Origin: Hypoxylon rubiginosum
Taxonomy: Eukaryota; Ascomycota; Sordariomycetes; Xylariales; Hypoxylaceae
Length of the DNA: 64,000 bases
NCBI GenBank assembly: GCA_902806565.1
Contig: CADCXA010000033.1
Coordinates: 248,001-312,000 of the forward strand
Direction of reading: 5' to 3'
Made by a program: the position numbers and the translations under genes. The notes below the pieces were generated by a model, which did no database searches, was not told the DNA's origin, and saw only the letters and a list, made by a program, of their open reading frames with translations. This document shows, piece by piece, positions 23,144 through 34,039 of the stretch (positions within the stretch are counted from its first letter, which is position 1; the number at the start of each line of letters is the position of its first letter).

Positions 23144-24513
23144 TCATCTATCTATAAGATGTGCTACATTTTCTGACTTGTTCGTCGCCGTAGCCTCTGG
23201 CTTTGAAGAATTGCGATGAGCACCCTTAGCACTATTATCAGGGGCAGCTCCCATGGCCATGTGCTCTTGTGTCTCGTCCGCATTAGATGTTACTTCGCGT
23301 CTAGCCTCTCCCATCTCTACGTCGTTTTGCTCTTCTTTGATCTGCTTTCTAGACCTCCGCTCAGCAAATTTGAACGGTATTCCCCGTTCCTCATGCTCCG
23401 CTGCAACGTCGTCAAATGACTTGTCCCTTGATTTCGCTTCTTTACGAATTTTCCGTGTGCGAATGAGCCATATTATATGCGAGAAAAATATGCCGGATTC
23501 GAGTAATATGCTGCCGCATTTGTTAGTATGGCGACACAAGCACAGTATTTGACTTCTGTAAACGGATACTTACCATACAATATAGAGCACGCCGCCAAGT
23601 ACGTCGAAACTGCTCTGAACAGCTAATGGCATTTTTAGCAAAGTGCTGTTAGATAGAGGCGTTTACGTAAGGGGTGGCATACCCAATGACATGAGAGAGA
23701 AGAAAGCGCCCAACCAGTCCATCGAGAGAAAGACGAAGTTGATCCCAATGACCCTTCCTCTCCGCTTCCAGATCTCACCGTATGGTGGTAGTAACCCCAT
23801 CGCGAGTAGAATGTTGGCAATGATGCCAACTACCAAGACTCCCGTGCCGTTGCCATCGTCATATAGGGGCTATGTCCTTGTCAGCGTCGTGTCTCATTGA
23901 ATCGAATAGGTACGGTTAAGATCTATTTTCAACACTTACCCGTAATGTTAATATTAAAGCTGTCTCGACACCAGCAAAGGCTACAGCGTTTACTATGCCT
24001 ATTAGAATCACCTTCCAAAGGGCCCATTTACGGTTGTAGAGCATTATCTGGCACCAGTTTACGAGACATAGTGCCATAAAGGCCTGCGGTTGCACCTGCA
24101 AAGGGACGTTGAATTCTTGGACGATGTTATATGCTCCAAAAGGCACGCCGCCTAGCAACATAACATTAGCAAGACATGCATGTCTTAGATCTCTTCAGCT
24201 AGCGGATGGGCGATGTTCTTACATAGAGCCCACAGGTACATCATGGAACCGGGTAGACCATCGGTCTTTTTCGTTCGCCAATTGGTCCACTGCGGCACTT
24301 CCAATCAGCGATCACAGAGTCATGTTGCACTGCAGCAGGAAGAAGTGATTACGAGCATACTCACTATTTGAGGTATCGTCTGAATACACCATAGTATCGT
24401 ACCGAGGGTCTAGTTGTCGCGCGTTTATTAGCCAAGGAAATTCGGGTCGCACCGAAAAGACGACTTACACCGAGAACGTTGGCAGCAACAGGAATATTCT
24501 GTTGCGGCGCCAT
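23144..24513 (-). CDS. PQ-loop repeat membrane protein, seven exons
   Basis: Exons on the minus strand: 24513-24469, 24409-24365, 24289-24223, 24151-23940, 23869-23683, 23622-23574 and 23510-23144. All introns are GT-AG and phases match, giving 323 residues. The first PQ-loop motif is CIQTIPQI at the exon 2 end, followed by WTNWRTKKTDGLPGSM, the classical loop after PQ. A second PQ appears as GLLPPYGEIWKRRGRVIGINF in exon 5. About seven hydrophobic helices are visible (for example VILIGIVNAVAFAGVETALI and VLVVGIIANILLAMGLL). The C-terminal 100 residues are charged and hydrophilic, starting with FDDVAAEHEERGIPFKF. PQ-loop proteins include cystinosin and vacuolar basic amino-acid exporters. The substrate cannot be told from sequence. 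It diverges from thioredoxin reductase. Confidence 0.9.
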
Positions 24514-25703
24514 CTTTCGTCAGGAACGTCATCAAGAAAATCCAAATATTTTTTTTTACAAATAACAAGAAATGAGACTAAAATAAGTCTAGCAAATCAT
24601 CAGATACCCCCTATTGCCGAACAACGGAGTGGAACAAAGCGACTGCGGGTCTACTATGTAGCAAGACCCATACGAATATGCGAACTAGATAGATGCGGGC
24701 TGGCGAGATAATCAATCAGATAAGATCGTATACCAGGTAGGTACAGTACGTAAGTAATATGTGTGTAACGGCTAATAATAACCACCAACGTGCCACATTC
24801 CCGCATTCCCGGGAGTCAGCCGGGTTTTACACACAGACGACGCAGCTTCGACGTGGCGAACGGCGGAAGCGCCGAGACGGGGTTTGCTTGAGACGCAGAG
24901 ACCGAATTGCAAATACCGGTCGGAGGTAGATGCCCGTAATAGTCCACCTGCTAACCGAGACAGGTATGTCTTATAATGATGCAGAATAGTATGCAAAATC
25001 ACTCATCAGTTGTCTGAAGAATGTCGCAGATGCTTCCATGTCCTCGGTAGCACGTGTCGTAGAGTAGACGTAGATTTATGCATGTAATAGATAGAGTGCC
25101 TGAGTACGGCCGTACGACCCGCCAATTGCGTGGTGGGACGATGCCCAAATGAGGTGATGTAGGGGATGTACCTAGCAGCCTAGGTGCCCAGGTGGGTTGA
25201 TATGCCTGTGTGCTGAGTTTCGTGGGGCTGTTCGAGTCAGCTCCGATCCGGCTTCAATATTGGTGAGGGACGCTATCTGGGCAGGGTCTTGCTGAATAAT
25301 GCGGGGGATTTTTGTTTTCTCGCCTTCTGAAAACCTCCCCTAATCCCCTAAAGCTGATGAAGCCTTTTTTTCCTTGCGACGAAATAATTCCAAATTTGAC
25401 CCTATTTTCGGAGGTTCATGTAGAACCGCATTTGAAATAGTTGCAAAATTTCAACTTCTGTCTTACTACAAGTCTACACCTGTGGACTCTGCTGACTCAA
25501 GTCTTTTGTTGAGCCCTATGTCGTTCGCATAACGACATTTCAACAATCGATATTTAAAAGCAGCCAAACTGTTCTCCTCGACCGTTAGAAGAACGCTTCG
25601 CGCAGGCGTATCAGGAATATCAGTTGCAGCAGTCGCCTCCACTGGTTTCCAGAAATACACAGAACACTCTTCCAGCCAGATCCCAAAGTTAGCAGTCAGA
25701 AAA
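24514..25703. other. Divergent intergenic region, PQ-loop gene / TRR1
   Basis: 1.19 kb with both promoters. No coding exon recognised. It includes T-runs near 25313 and 25366 and a TACCTAGCAGCCTAGGTG imperfect palindrome near 25170. No oxidative-stress element was firmly identified. Confidence 0.5.
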
Positions 25704-26823
25704 ATGCATAGTAAGGTTGTCATTATCGGCTCTGGGCCCGCTGCCCACACCGCCGCCATCTACCTCGCCCGTGCCGAGTTGAACCCCGTTCTCTACGAGG
25801 GTTTCATGGCGAACGGTATTGCCGCCGGTGGTCAGCTCACGACGACGACCGATATCGAAAACTTCCCCGGATTCCCTAAGGGTATAATGGGCGGTGAATT
25901 GATGGTGAGTTTCCTGCAGTGTCCCAGGATTACCAGCATGATAGCATTCTAATCATGGACCGTCTATTATAGGATGCTATGAGGCTACAATCAGAACGGT
26001 TCGGAACCAAGATCATTACCGAAACGATTTCGAAGCTCGACGTCTCGTCGAGACCGTTCAAATACGAGACGGAATGGTCGCCCGGCGAGGTACACACCGC
26101 AGATACCGTCATCCTTGCTACAGGCGCCTCGGCAAGGCGATTGGGTCTTGCGGGTGAAGATAAGTACTGGCAAAGCGGCATCAGCGCGTGTGCGGTATGC
26201 GACGGCGCTGTTCCAATATTCCGGAATAAGCCCCTGGTGGTCATCGGCGGTGGAGACAGCGCCGCGGAAGAGGCCACTTTCCTGACCAAGTACGGTAGCC
26301 ACGTGACGGTGCTGGTACGGAGAGATCAGCTACGAGCCAGCAGCATCATGGCGCAACGGCTCCTGAAGCACCCCAAGGTCACTGTCCTGTTCAACACGAG
26401 AGGTGTCGAAGTCAAGGGCGACGACAAAGTCATGACCGGCCTGGTTATTGAAGATACGGTCAGCGGAAAGCGTCAACTTCTAGAGGCCAATGGATTATTC
26501 TACGCTGTTGGTCACGACCCGGCCACAACCTTGGTCAAGGGACAAGTGGATATTGATGGCGAGGGCTACATTATCACAAAGCCCGGAACGCCATTGACGA
26601 GTGTCGAAGGTTTGTTCGCTGCTGGAGACGTACAAGATAAGAGATACCGACAGGCTATCACCAGTGCGGGTAAGTGTTATTCTTGTAAGAGCCGCTCTGA
26701 ATCCCATGCTAATGAAGATGAATGATAGGTACTGGCTGTATGGCAGCTATGGACGCAGAGAAGTTCCTTGCAGAACATGAAGTGGATGAGCGAGAGGGAG
26801 CAGCCAATGGCAAAGCCGAGTGA
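25704..26823 (+). CDS. TRR1: Thioredoxin reductase, low-molecular-weight FAD/NADPH type
   Basis: Flavoenzyme that reduces thioredoxin with NADPH. Exons are 25704-25904, 25973-26669 and 26729-26823, with introns of 68 and 59 nt and phases 0 and 1, giving 330 residues, normal for fungal TrxR. The FAD motif is [10 protein letters not shown] (9-18), [16 protein letters not shown] follows, the NADPH motif is [10 protein letters not shown] (159-168), the redox CxxC is CAVC (140-143) and the C-terminal FAD motif is [14 protein letters not shown]. No organelle-targeting extension precedes the start, suggesting a cytosolic enzyme. The start ATG falls directly before the first FAD-domain beta strand, as in homologues. 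Confidence 0.97.
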
Positions 26824-27507
26824 CTAATAACTGCGAAGTTTTAATTGTTGCTTAGATGGCATAGACTTCTACGCAAGCGTGCGTGCGCGTTGAGATCTCC
26901 GATAGACAGATACCAATTAGACAGAATCAAGAATCAAGAATCAAACAGCCCAACAACCTAATCCAAGCTGAGCGGTCCTTTACCTCTCTTCCTTGTGCTC
27001 TGGATGCACCTCACCGGCACTTGCGAGTGCCTAGGTCCTCAAACATACTTCAGCGTAGGTTTCCGCTACCCCAACGGCTACCTACATTGGATCGGCATTT
27101 CCCAGCTAGAACCAACCAGATGAGACCCTGTAGGTTTCCCTAAAAAGGGTAACTATCGTATTAAAAAGCTGTCCACAGGAAGCAGCGGGAGCTACCCAAC
27201 AAAGGCACACCGCTCCCTGCTTATCGACGGTTCTGCGTCGGTAACTGCGGCAGGGAATGCCTTGCCAAGCAGGCACGCTAAGGTTATTGATACTATTCCC
27301 CGCTCGCCAAACGATATCTATAAGATTGACGTATCTCTCCTTTCTTTTCCCTTCTCTTCTTTCTTCTCGAATACCCTCAACCTGGGCTCGTCGTCACCAG
27401 TCAATTCTTGATATCTCCGAAGACTACCACACATTCCACCATCTCTCACAACTATCTCCCACCACTACCAAATCACACAGTTCATCTTCGACTACCCATT
27501 CGTCACA
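26824..27507. other. Intergenic, TRR1 3' flank and promoter of the small Ser/Tyr/Gly gene
   Basis: 684 bp. A pyrimidine-rich stretch (27338-27370 and 27400-27500, TC/CA-rich) immediately upstream of the next ATG resembles the CT-rich core promoters of highly expressed fungal genes. No coding signal. Confidence 0.5.
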
Positions 27508-27971
27508 ATGAGCGACCGAGACTACTCGTACAAGAGCTCCGGCACCAACAACCAGGTAAAGCATTTCTCCTCTTCATCCTCCCTGAAGCCAGCCACTTCA
27601 ACGTTCTCCTTGCCCGTACTTATCCTAGCTAACCCTACGACTTAGGGCAACCATTACTGCGCCCGTGACTACGGCAGCAGCGCTTCCAACTCTAACTCGT
27701 ACCACTACTCTAACACGTAAGTACCTAACCAATGTTTCTATTCTCGCCTCTCCAAGTGGTTTTACCTGCATGACTCCGCCGCTGGAGAGTTCCGAGCGCT
27801 GATGCCAGAGTGTGTAGCGACGGCTCGTACTACTACTCCAACCCCAACGGCAGCACCTACTACAACAACGGCAGCGGCGGTTCTACCTACACCGCCCCGT
27901 CGGGCTACTCGTCCTCTTCCGGCAGCAGCGGAAGTAGCGGCAGCAGCGGCAGCGGCAGTGGCAAGCAGTAG
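27508..27971 (+). CDS. Small Ser/Tyr/Asn/Gly-rich protein, 90 residues
   Basis: Exons are 27508-27555, 27646-27716 and 27818-27971. Introns are 90 and 101 nt with GT-AG ends and matching phases. The product has low-complexity composition: MSDRDYSYKSSGTNNQ, then GNHYCARDYGSSASN, a central DGSYYYSNPNGSTYYNNGSG, and a Gly-Ser tail ending GSGSGKQ. There is no signal peptide or membrane segment. I recognise it as resembling short conserved hypothetical proteins of Pezizomycotina, but no function is known to me. Tyr/Ser/Gly-rich sequences of this type are often disordered and phase-separation prone (inference). The strong CT-rich promoter suggests good expression. After the TAG the same reading frame stays open for another 86 codons. 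Confidence 0.75.
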
Positions 27972-29095
27972 GACGCCCCACCCGCTACTCGGGTCCGGTC
28001 CGTGGAGTACAAGGAGCAGCAGGTTTCGTATCCTAGTGGAGTAGTCGCGCGCTCCGTAGAGACGAAGCGGCAGTCTATTACTATTCCTTCGACAGCACAG
28101 ACGGATTACGCGAAGCCTCAGGGACAGCCGGCGGCTTTCTCCCGCGCCGGCTTCGACGCTCACGGTCCCAAGGTGGAGTGTCTGTATTCCGGCGCGGTAA
28201 CGCTATGCCTCGAGGGGTCTAAGAAGGAGTAGTAGTAGTGGTAGTCTCTTTTCTCTTCTGTTTGCTGCTGATTTGAATTTGTTTACGGTGGGCGATGGTA
28301 AATTAGTCCGCTGAGCATGGGGTTTTAGCAAGGGGGGGAGGGAGTGCTTAATGCCGTTAAACAACTTTGCGTTTTACATATTCGATTCGAGGAGGCAGAT
28401 ACGTACGTAGTTTTAGGTAGTGATACCTACCAATTTTGCACTTTGGCCATGGATATCGTAAATGTAACAGATGGGACCATGGTGAAAGCCTCTCAACTGT
28501 GACTTGTGAATGAGACACAGACTTGCCGGCATCTATTGGACTTTGAAGTACCTATATCTGTGTCGCACTGATATTCCTGCAAGCTTGACTGGGCCGCCGG
28601 AGCAACGAGCTTCACACCGGCCTCTACTTCTCCCGTCTTCTATCCTCCGTCGTTTTTAACCTAATACATGTAGACTAGGAGATCAGGCCGGCTACGAAGT
28701 ATCACTGGACTTGAAGCAGAACTTCCGTCCGGAAAATAAGCGTGTCGTCATCTCCGTTTCTTTTGATCCGACGGCGAAATATCTACCTTAAATGGGCAAA
28801 ATTACGACGAACGGCGCCTTGACTTCACAAGCTAAACATTCGAGTAGATAAGTCTGAGCTGTGCGCATTACGATTCATGTACAGGTCGATCTACTCAGAT
28901 TCCATTATATTGGCTCTAAAAAGCAGATCAGATTGATGAGTATGCCCCCCCTTTCCCCTTAGTTTGACTCCTAATAATGCCCGATAAAATCAAATCATCG
29001 CTCGCAATCTAAGCTGATAAGCATGCGTACCGAAGTATTCCTTCTGTCCCCCAAACGACTAGAACCGAAAAAGGCGCCGTTCATGAACATCCAAC
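27972..29095. other. Intergenic / probable 3' UTR with in-frame open extension
   Basis: 27972-28229 remains open in the frame of the preceding gene, ending at tandem TAG codons at 28230-28235. It has no recognised domain. The rest, to the converging gene at 29096, shows no coding signal. Confidence 0.5.
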
Positions 29096-31482
29096 CTAGC
29101 TCACCTTATACCCCCCCTTTTCCTCTTCCTTCCGCCGCTGCTTCCGCAGCTCCTCCACCTTCTCCCTAACCTCGCGGCGGAACCTCACCAGGCCCTCAAC
29201 ATCCTCCCGGCCTGCGAGAATGAGACCATCCGTCTCCTCCAGCAGCTCCTCCAGCATAGCCTCCCCGCGGTACCGCCACACCCGCGCCACGGACGCCCCG
29301 GCCTTGTACCCGACGCGCAGCGTCCCCAGCAGCCTCCCGGGAGCCCGCGCCGCCGGCTCCCCGCGCTGCGCCCGCAGCTCGTCGAGCACCAGCTCCATGG
29401 CCTCCCAGGGGATGGCCGCCTGCCGGACGAGCGACACGCGGACGCTCAGGACCAGCGCTAGGGTGGCCATGGTCTCGCGGTGCAGCGGCCCGAGGGCCTG
29501 CTCCAGCAGCGAGTGCACGCGGCGCGCCTGCGATTCGACGTCGAGCAGGTCCCGCTTCGCCCAGCGCGACGCCGGCTTGCCGTGCCAGACCCCGCGCACC
29601 AGGCTCGTCGTGATGCACTCGCGCTGCGTCACCAGCGCCCGCGGGTGCCGCGGCCCGAGGTGCTCCTGCTGGTGCCAGAGCACTAGGTCTAGGTGGTGGT
29701 GCGCCAGACGCATCGCGTCTTCGTCTTCTAGTTGGACGGCGGCGTCGCGCTCCAAGACGGCTTTCTTGAAGCTGTAGAACTCGTCGTCGTCGTCGTCGTC
29801 GTCGTCAATGTCTTGGTTCTTGTCGATGCGCCGGCGGCTAGGTCGGCGGCTAGGTTGGCGGCCGGGATATGTGTCGAGGGATTCTCTACCCTCGGAGATC
29901 CTGGAAAGTCGCTTAGGTACGACCGCTTTTCCTGTGTAAAAAAGTATCGCTGTCTGTTAGTGTATGGTACTCTCAGTTGTCTACTACATCCCTCATTTGG
30001 GTAGAACAAACCTTTGCCTTTATCGCTCTTGAGCGGCCAGTCCGGTGGCTCGCTTGTATCCTCGTCGCGTCTTATATCGATGACAGTCGTTTGACTAGAT
30101 TCTGTTTTTATCGTATTCTCTGCTCCTGCGCTCCGTGAAAAATAGCGGGATATAGCGCGGTAGTGTTCAAGTTCCTCATCATCGTCTGAGCAGACCGTGT
30201 TGCTTTGGGAGGGCTCCCCTGTTGGTGTATCTTCTACTTCCTCTTTTGGAGAGCTACGACCAAGTTCGCCATCTTCTGTTAATAGTGTAACTGCGTCATC
30301 TATGGCAGTGTGGTAGCTGGATCTCGGGCTAGATCTCGGGTCGTTAAACCCGTCTATGAAGATAGCTTCCCTCAGCTTCTCTTCCAGCTGCAATTCCTCG
30401 AGTTTCGGTGGACTTGATTCAATTTTTGACCGTTTCCCACATGGGAATAAGTTTCCCATTTTTTGGAGGAGCGTCTATAATTGTTGCCGCATTAGTTTAA
30501 GCAGTGACAAAAGGGGGCATGGTATTACGAGAAAGGAGAAGAGACAGAGAACGACAAAATTCTAATAAACTTACCTTCTTGGATTCCGACGTGGGCTGTG
30601 GAGACATCCAAACATTTTCACACCACATCTTCATGCTGAAGGTGCAGCTTTCCACGTCGCTTTCATCGATGGACTCACACTCCCCGTAGCGAGCATCTGT
30701 CAGCTTTCGGAAGGCGTGATCGACATCTAATAACTTGTCCCTCAAGTTACGTATTCTGGCCTCCTCCCCGTCTAGCCTGAAGATTCTCGATAGCTCGCGG
30801 AGGTACTCCAGCAGGAAATAATCGGTTCGTAGGTCAAGAGGCGACTGGTGTAGAAGATCATTAGGTACATCGAGGAAAATCAGGCCAGTAGGATCTATTT
30901 GGTTTTGGCCTTTGCTAAGGAGATGGAGCAGATCCTTGACGATCCAGGCACCGATACCATGGGCAACAAAAACGGCTGCCCGAGATGGGGAGGAAGACGA
31001 GGAGCCGGCTTCAAGACTCTCTTCTTCTGTTCGTTGAGATAGGGGCGACGAAGGTTCCTTGCTTGTAGCTTCGAGGCGCTTGGACAGCTCCGCAACGGCC
31101 TCTGATAGCGCAATGTGTCCATGATGTAGAATGTGAGCACTATCAAAGACAAAGAGCCGTATGTTCACCAGATCACGGATCGGTTTTGCCGCATCTAAGA
31201 TCCAGGACTCAAGCACTTTTCGGCATTTGGCGGCCTGGGTTCGCTTTTCTAGGGGATTTTTAAAGCCGTGTACGAGAATAATCCTAGTTGTCTCAGATTA
31301 GTTGTTGTCCTGGATAGAAAAATCAGGTAAAAATCAGAAACAGTATTATATAGTTCGGAGACTAACTCATGTGCGGCTTGCTCCGTCGTAGGCGCGACGA
31401 GGAACGGTAGGGGTGTCTTTTTCTTATCATTAGCAAGCCTATTCGAATGGAAGAAGGATTGATAACCTACTACTGAGTCCAT
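29096..31482 (-). CDS. Alpha/beta-hydrolase-like plus TPR-like fusion protein, function unknown
   Basis: Exons on the minus strand: 31482-31367, 31283-30575, 30474-30012 and 29931-29096. GT-AG junctions and phases are consistent, giving 707 residues. The N-terminal part resembles the alpha/beta hydrolase effector domain of fungal NLR-like proteins: IILVHGF (40-46) and a nucleophile elbow VFVAHGIGAWIVKDLL (144-159). Where active enzymes have GHSxGG, position 148 is Gly, so the serine nucleophile is missing. Residues about 250-490 are charged and look disordered, with an eight-Asp run (from a GAC repeat, 29781-29807). The C-terminal part is kinesin-light-chain-like TPR sequence: LGPRHPRALVTQRE and LGPLHRETMATLALVLS. 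No NACHT or NB-ARC domain with Walker A is visible between them. The start is the first in-frame ATG; an upstream exon cannot be excluded. Confidence 0.75.
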
Positions 31483-32662
31483 TGGCTCCAAGTGATCAAC
31501 CAAATCGTGCGCCTACCATGGATTCAGAGGATCGCAAATATTCACATCGAAATTGGTTCGGAAGTTACCGATCCAAGGGGGCTGTGTTTAATATATAATT
31601 CCAAGGTGAGATGGCAAAAGCTTCACTTTGGGAACTGACTATGTTATTTGCCTACCGTCATACTCTCATCACTTACTCTCGTGTTGACTTAATAAGGTAT
31701 AATATGGCTTCTTTTCCACACCTCTCCAACCAAGATGGGATGAAGTCTGACAAGCGACTAATCAATTCCAAAGAGGCCCTGCTCAGTATAGAGCCATGGA
31801 TGCAAACGAAGTCATAAGGTACCTCTACAAATTCTGACCAACCTACCTTAGAGCCAAGAGTCTCGTATGCTCCCAAAGATTATTGAGTATTTGGACATCT
31901 AACGACCTTGTTAAGGTTTCCCAAACACTATTCTCTAAGAGTTGCAATTTTTTTGCGAGTCTCGGCGTAGTCTTTATATAAGTGACAGAGCGTAACGAAA
32001 GCATTGCACTTTCACAATTATATATACGTTAGGAGGTAGGCATGTGGTACGTACCTAGGCAGTTAATGATAGATGAAAAGATTTAACAGCGGAATAGCCT
32101 AGAAAATGCTTGTCACATATTTTTGTACACAGAAGGGAAATTCACAAGCCATGTAACCCTCCCTGATAAGGGTGGTAGTTCAGTTCCATTAACCCCTATT
32201 AATAGCCGAGAGCTTATAAACCTTGTACGTATTACCCAATATAATAATACGATAGCGCAATGGGTACAATGCGATCTGATGTGATAAAGGCGGAGACAAC
32301 TTGGCTTACATTAGAATCGCGTTACTAAAACCGGTTGGTTATCTGATATTGGTTGGCTCGTATCGTTCGGAGTAGCGGAGCTGGTGGAGACTTTGGTTTT
32401 CCTTTCCCGCTCCGGCTTATCCCACCATCGCCATTCCGACTTCGGGGGGACCGCTCGTCAGCTGAGGCATGTGCCGGCATAGTTAGGGGCTTGGGAGGAG
32501 GCATATAGATTTGATGTATATAATACCTCAATGTAAGAAACATATCGTATAAGTAGCACCCCTATTAGCATCCCATCTACTTTACCTCGTTCTATAATAG
32601 CCTGTTTTATAACCCCCTCCCGCCTTACTACGCACTACACTATACACTCCTCTTCCCTAAAA
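31483..32662. other. Intergenic between divergent hydrolase/TPR gene and ACC deaminase
   Basis: 1.18 kb without coding signal. A TACCTAGG half-palindrome lies near 32052. A CT-rich stretch precedes the ACC deaminase ATG (32585-32660), typical of a fungal core promoter. Confidence 0.55.
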
Positions 32663-33781
32663 ATGACCGACCTAGACCTCCGCCTCCCCGAGCCCTTCGC
32701 CAGCATTCCGCGCGAGTCGTTCCTGTTCGGCCCGTCGCCGATCCAGGCTCTACCTCGCATATCGGCCGCTCTCGGCGGCAAGGTGCGCGTGTACGCCAAG
32801 CGCGAGGACTGCAACTCGGGCCTCGCCTTCGGCGGCAACAAGACGCGCAAGCTCGAGTACCTGGCGGCCGAGGCCCTGGCCCGCGGCGCCGACACCCTCG
32901 TGTCCATCGGCGGCGTCCAGTCCAACCACACGCGCCAGGTCGCCGCCGCCGCCGCCGCCCTGGGCCTGCGCAGCGCGCTGGTGCAGGAGCGTTGGGTCGA
33001 GCTTGATGATGAAAATGACGACACCGATGCGGACTCGGATGCCGAGAAGCAGAAGAAGAAGCGCGAGGAAGAGCACTACGCGGCCGTCGGCAACATCCAG
33101 CTGTCGCGCCTGATGCACGCCGACGTGCGTCTCGAGCCCGCGACGACCTTCGGCATCGAGCACAAGCCGACGCTCGCCTCGCTCGAGCGCGAGCTCGCCG
33201 CCGCCGGCCGCAAGCCGTACTACATCCCCGCGGGGGCCTCGGACCACCCGCTAGGCGGCCTGGGGTTCGCGCGGTGGGCGCTGGAGGTCGAAGCGCAGGA
33301 GCGGCAGACGGGAGTCTTCTACGACGTGATCGTCGTGTGCGCGGTCACGGGGTCGACGTTCGCGGGCATGGTGGCCGGGTTCAAGCTGGCGCAGAAGAAG
33401 CTGGGGTCGCGGAAGCGGCGCGTCGTGGGCATCGACGCGTCCGCTAAGGTAAAGCAGACCTTCGATCAGGTGCTGCGCATCGCCAAGATGACGGCGGTCA
33501 AGATCGGGCTGGAGGAGGCCGATATCACCGAGGACGACATCGAGCTCGACGACAGGTACCACGCCGGCGTGTACGGGAAGCCCGACCAGCAGACGCTGGA
33601 CGCCATCCGCTTCGGCGCCGAGACCGAGGCGTTTATTACGGATCCCGTCTACGAGGGCAAGAGCTTGGCGGGGATGATGGACATGATTCGGAAGGGTGAA
33701 ATCGCCGAGGGGAGCAATGTGTTGTATGCGCATTTGGGAGGTCAGTTGGCACTCAATGCGTATCCTTCCATCGGCATGTAG
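32663..33781 (+). CDS. 1-aminocyclopropane-1-carboxylate (ACC) deaminase
   Basis: PLP enzyme of the tryptophan-synthase-beta fold that opens ACC, the plant ethylene precursor, to ammonia and 2-oxobutanoate. A single exon encodes 372 residues. The PLP lysine lies in [12 protein letters not shown] (Lys60). [15 protein letters not shown] follows, and VTGSTFAGM binds phosphate. ACC deaminases are told from the related D-cysteine desulfhydrases by a Glu and a Leu. Both are present, in [10 protein letters not shown] and [13 protein letters not shown], so true ACC deaminase is favoured. A 25-residue acidic/Lys-rich insertion (about 115-139, [20 protein letters not shown]) interrupts the core and is not in bacterial enzymes. 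It is GC-rich and intronless. In a plant-associated fungus such an enzyme could lower host ethylene (inference). Confidence 0.93.
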   Translation: MTDLDLRLPEPFASIPRESFLFGPSPIQALPRISAALGGKVRVYAKREDCNSGLAFGGNKTRKLEYLAAEALARGADTLVSIGGVQSNHTRQVAAAAAALGLRSALVQERWVELDDENDDTDADSDAEKQKKKREEEHYAAVGNIQLSRLMHADVRLEPATTFGIEHKPTLASLERELAAAGRKPYYIPAGASDHPLGGLGFARWALEVEAQERQTGVFYDVIVVCAVTGSTFAGMVAGFKLAQKKLGSRKRRVVGIDASAKVKQTFDQVLRIAKMTAVKIGLEEADITEDDIELDDRYHAGVYGKPDQQTLDAIRFGAETEAFITDPVYEGKSLAGMMDMIRKGEIAEGSNVLYAHLGGQLALNAYPSIGM

Positions 33782-34039
33782 TGAAAGCCAAGTGAGATGC
33801 TTTAATCCAGTTTTCATTTTACTTGCTTCATTAACTCCAAATGCAAAAAACACAAGTGCATTCATTGTCTCTAGTCCAAAACGCCCCTTAGATCATTATA
33901 GACCAAAATAATTGGTCTTTGGGGCCTACGATTACATGTAAGCCCCTTACTCGATGATGCATTACTCCGTCATAGCCTACCATCTTAAGTGCGTAATATT
34001 GGGGCTCTCCAAGTGTCCGGCTTCAAGATGATTTTTTTT

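Noticed and set aside
32750..33247. Minus-strand frame opposite ACC deaminase
   Set aside because: Antisense shadow of a GC-rich gene; no independent evidence.
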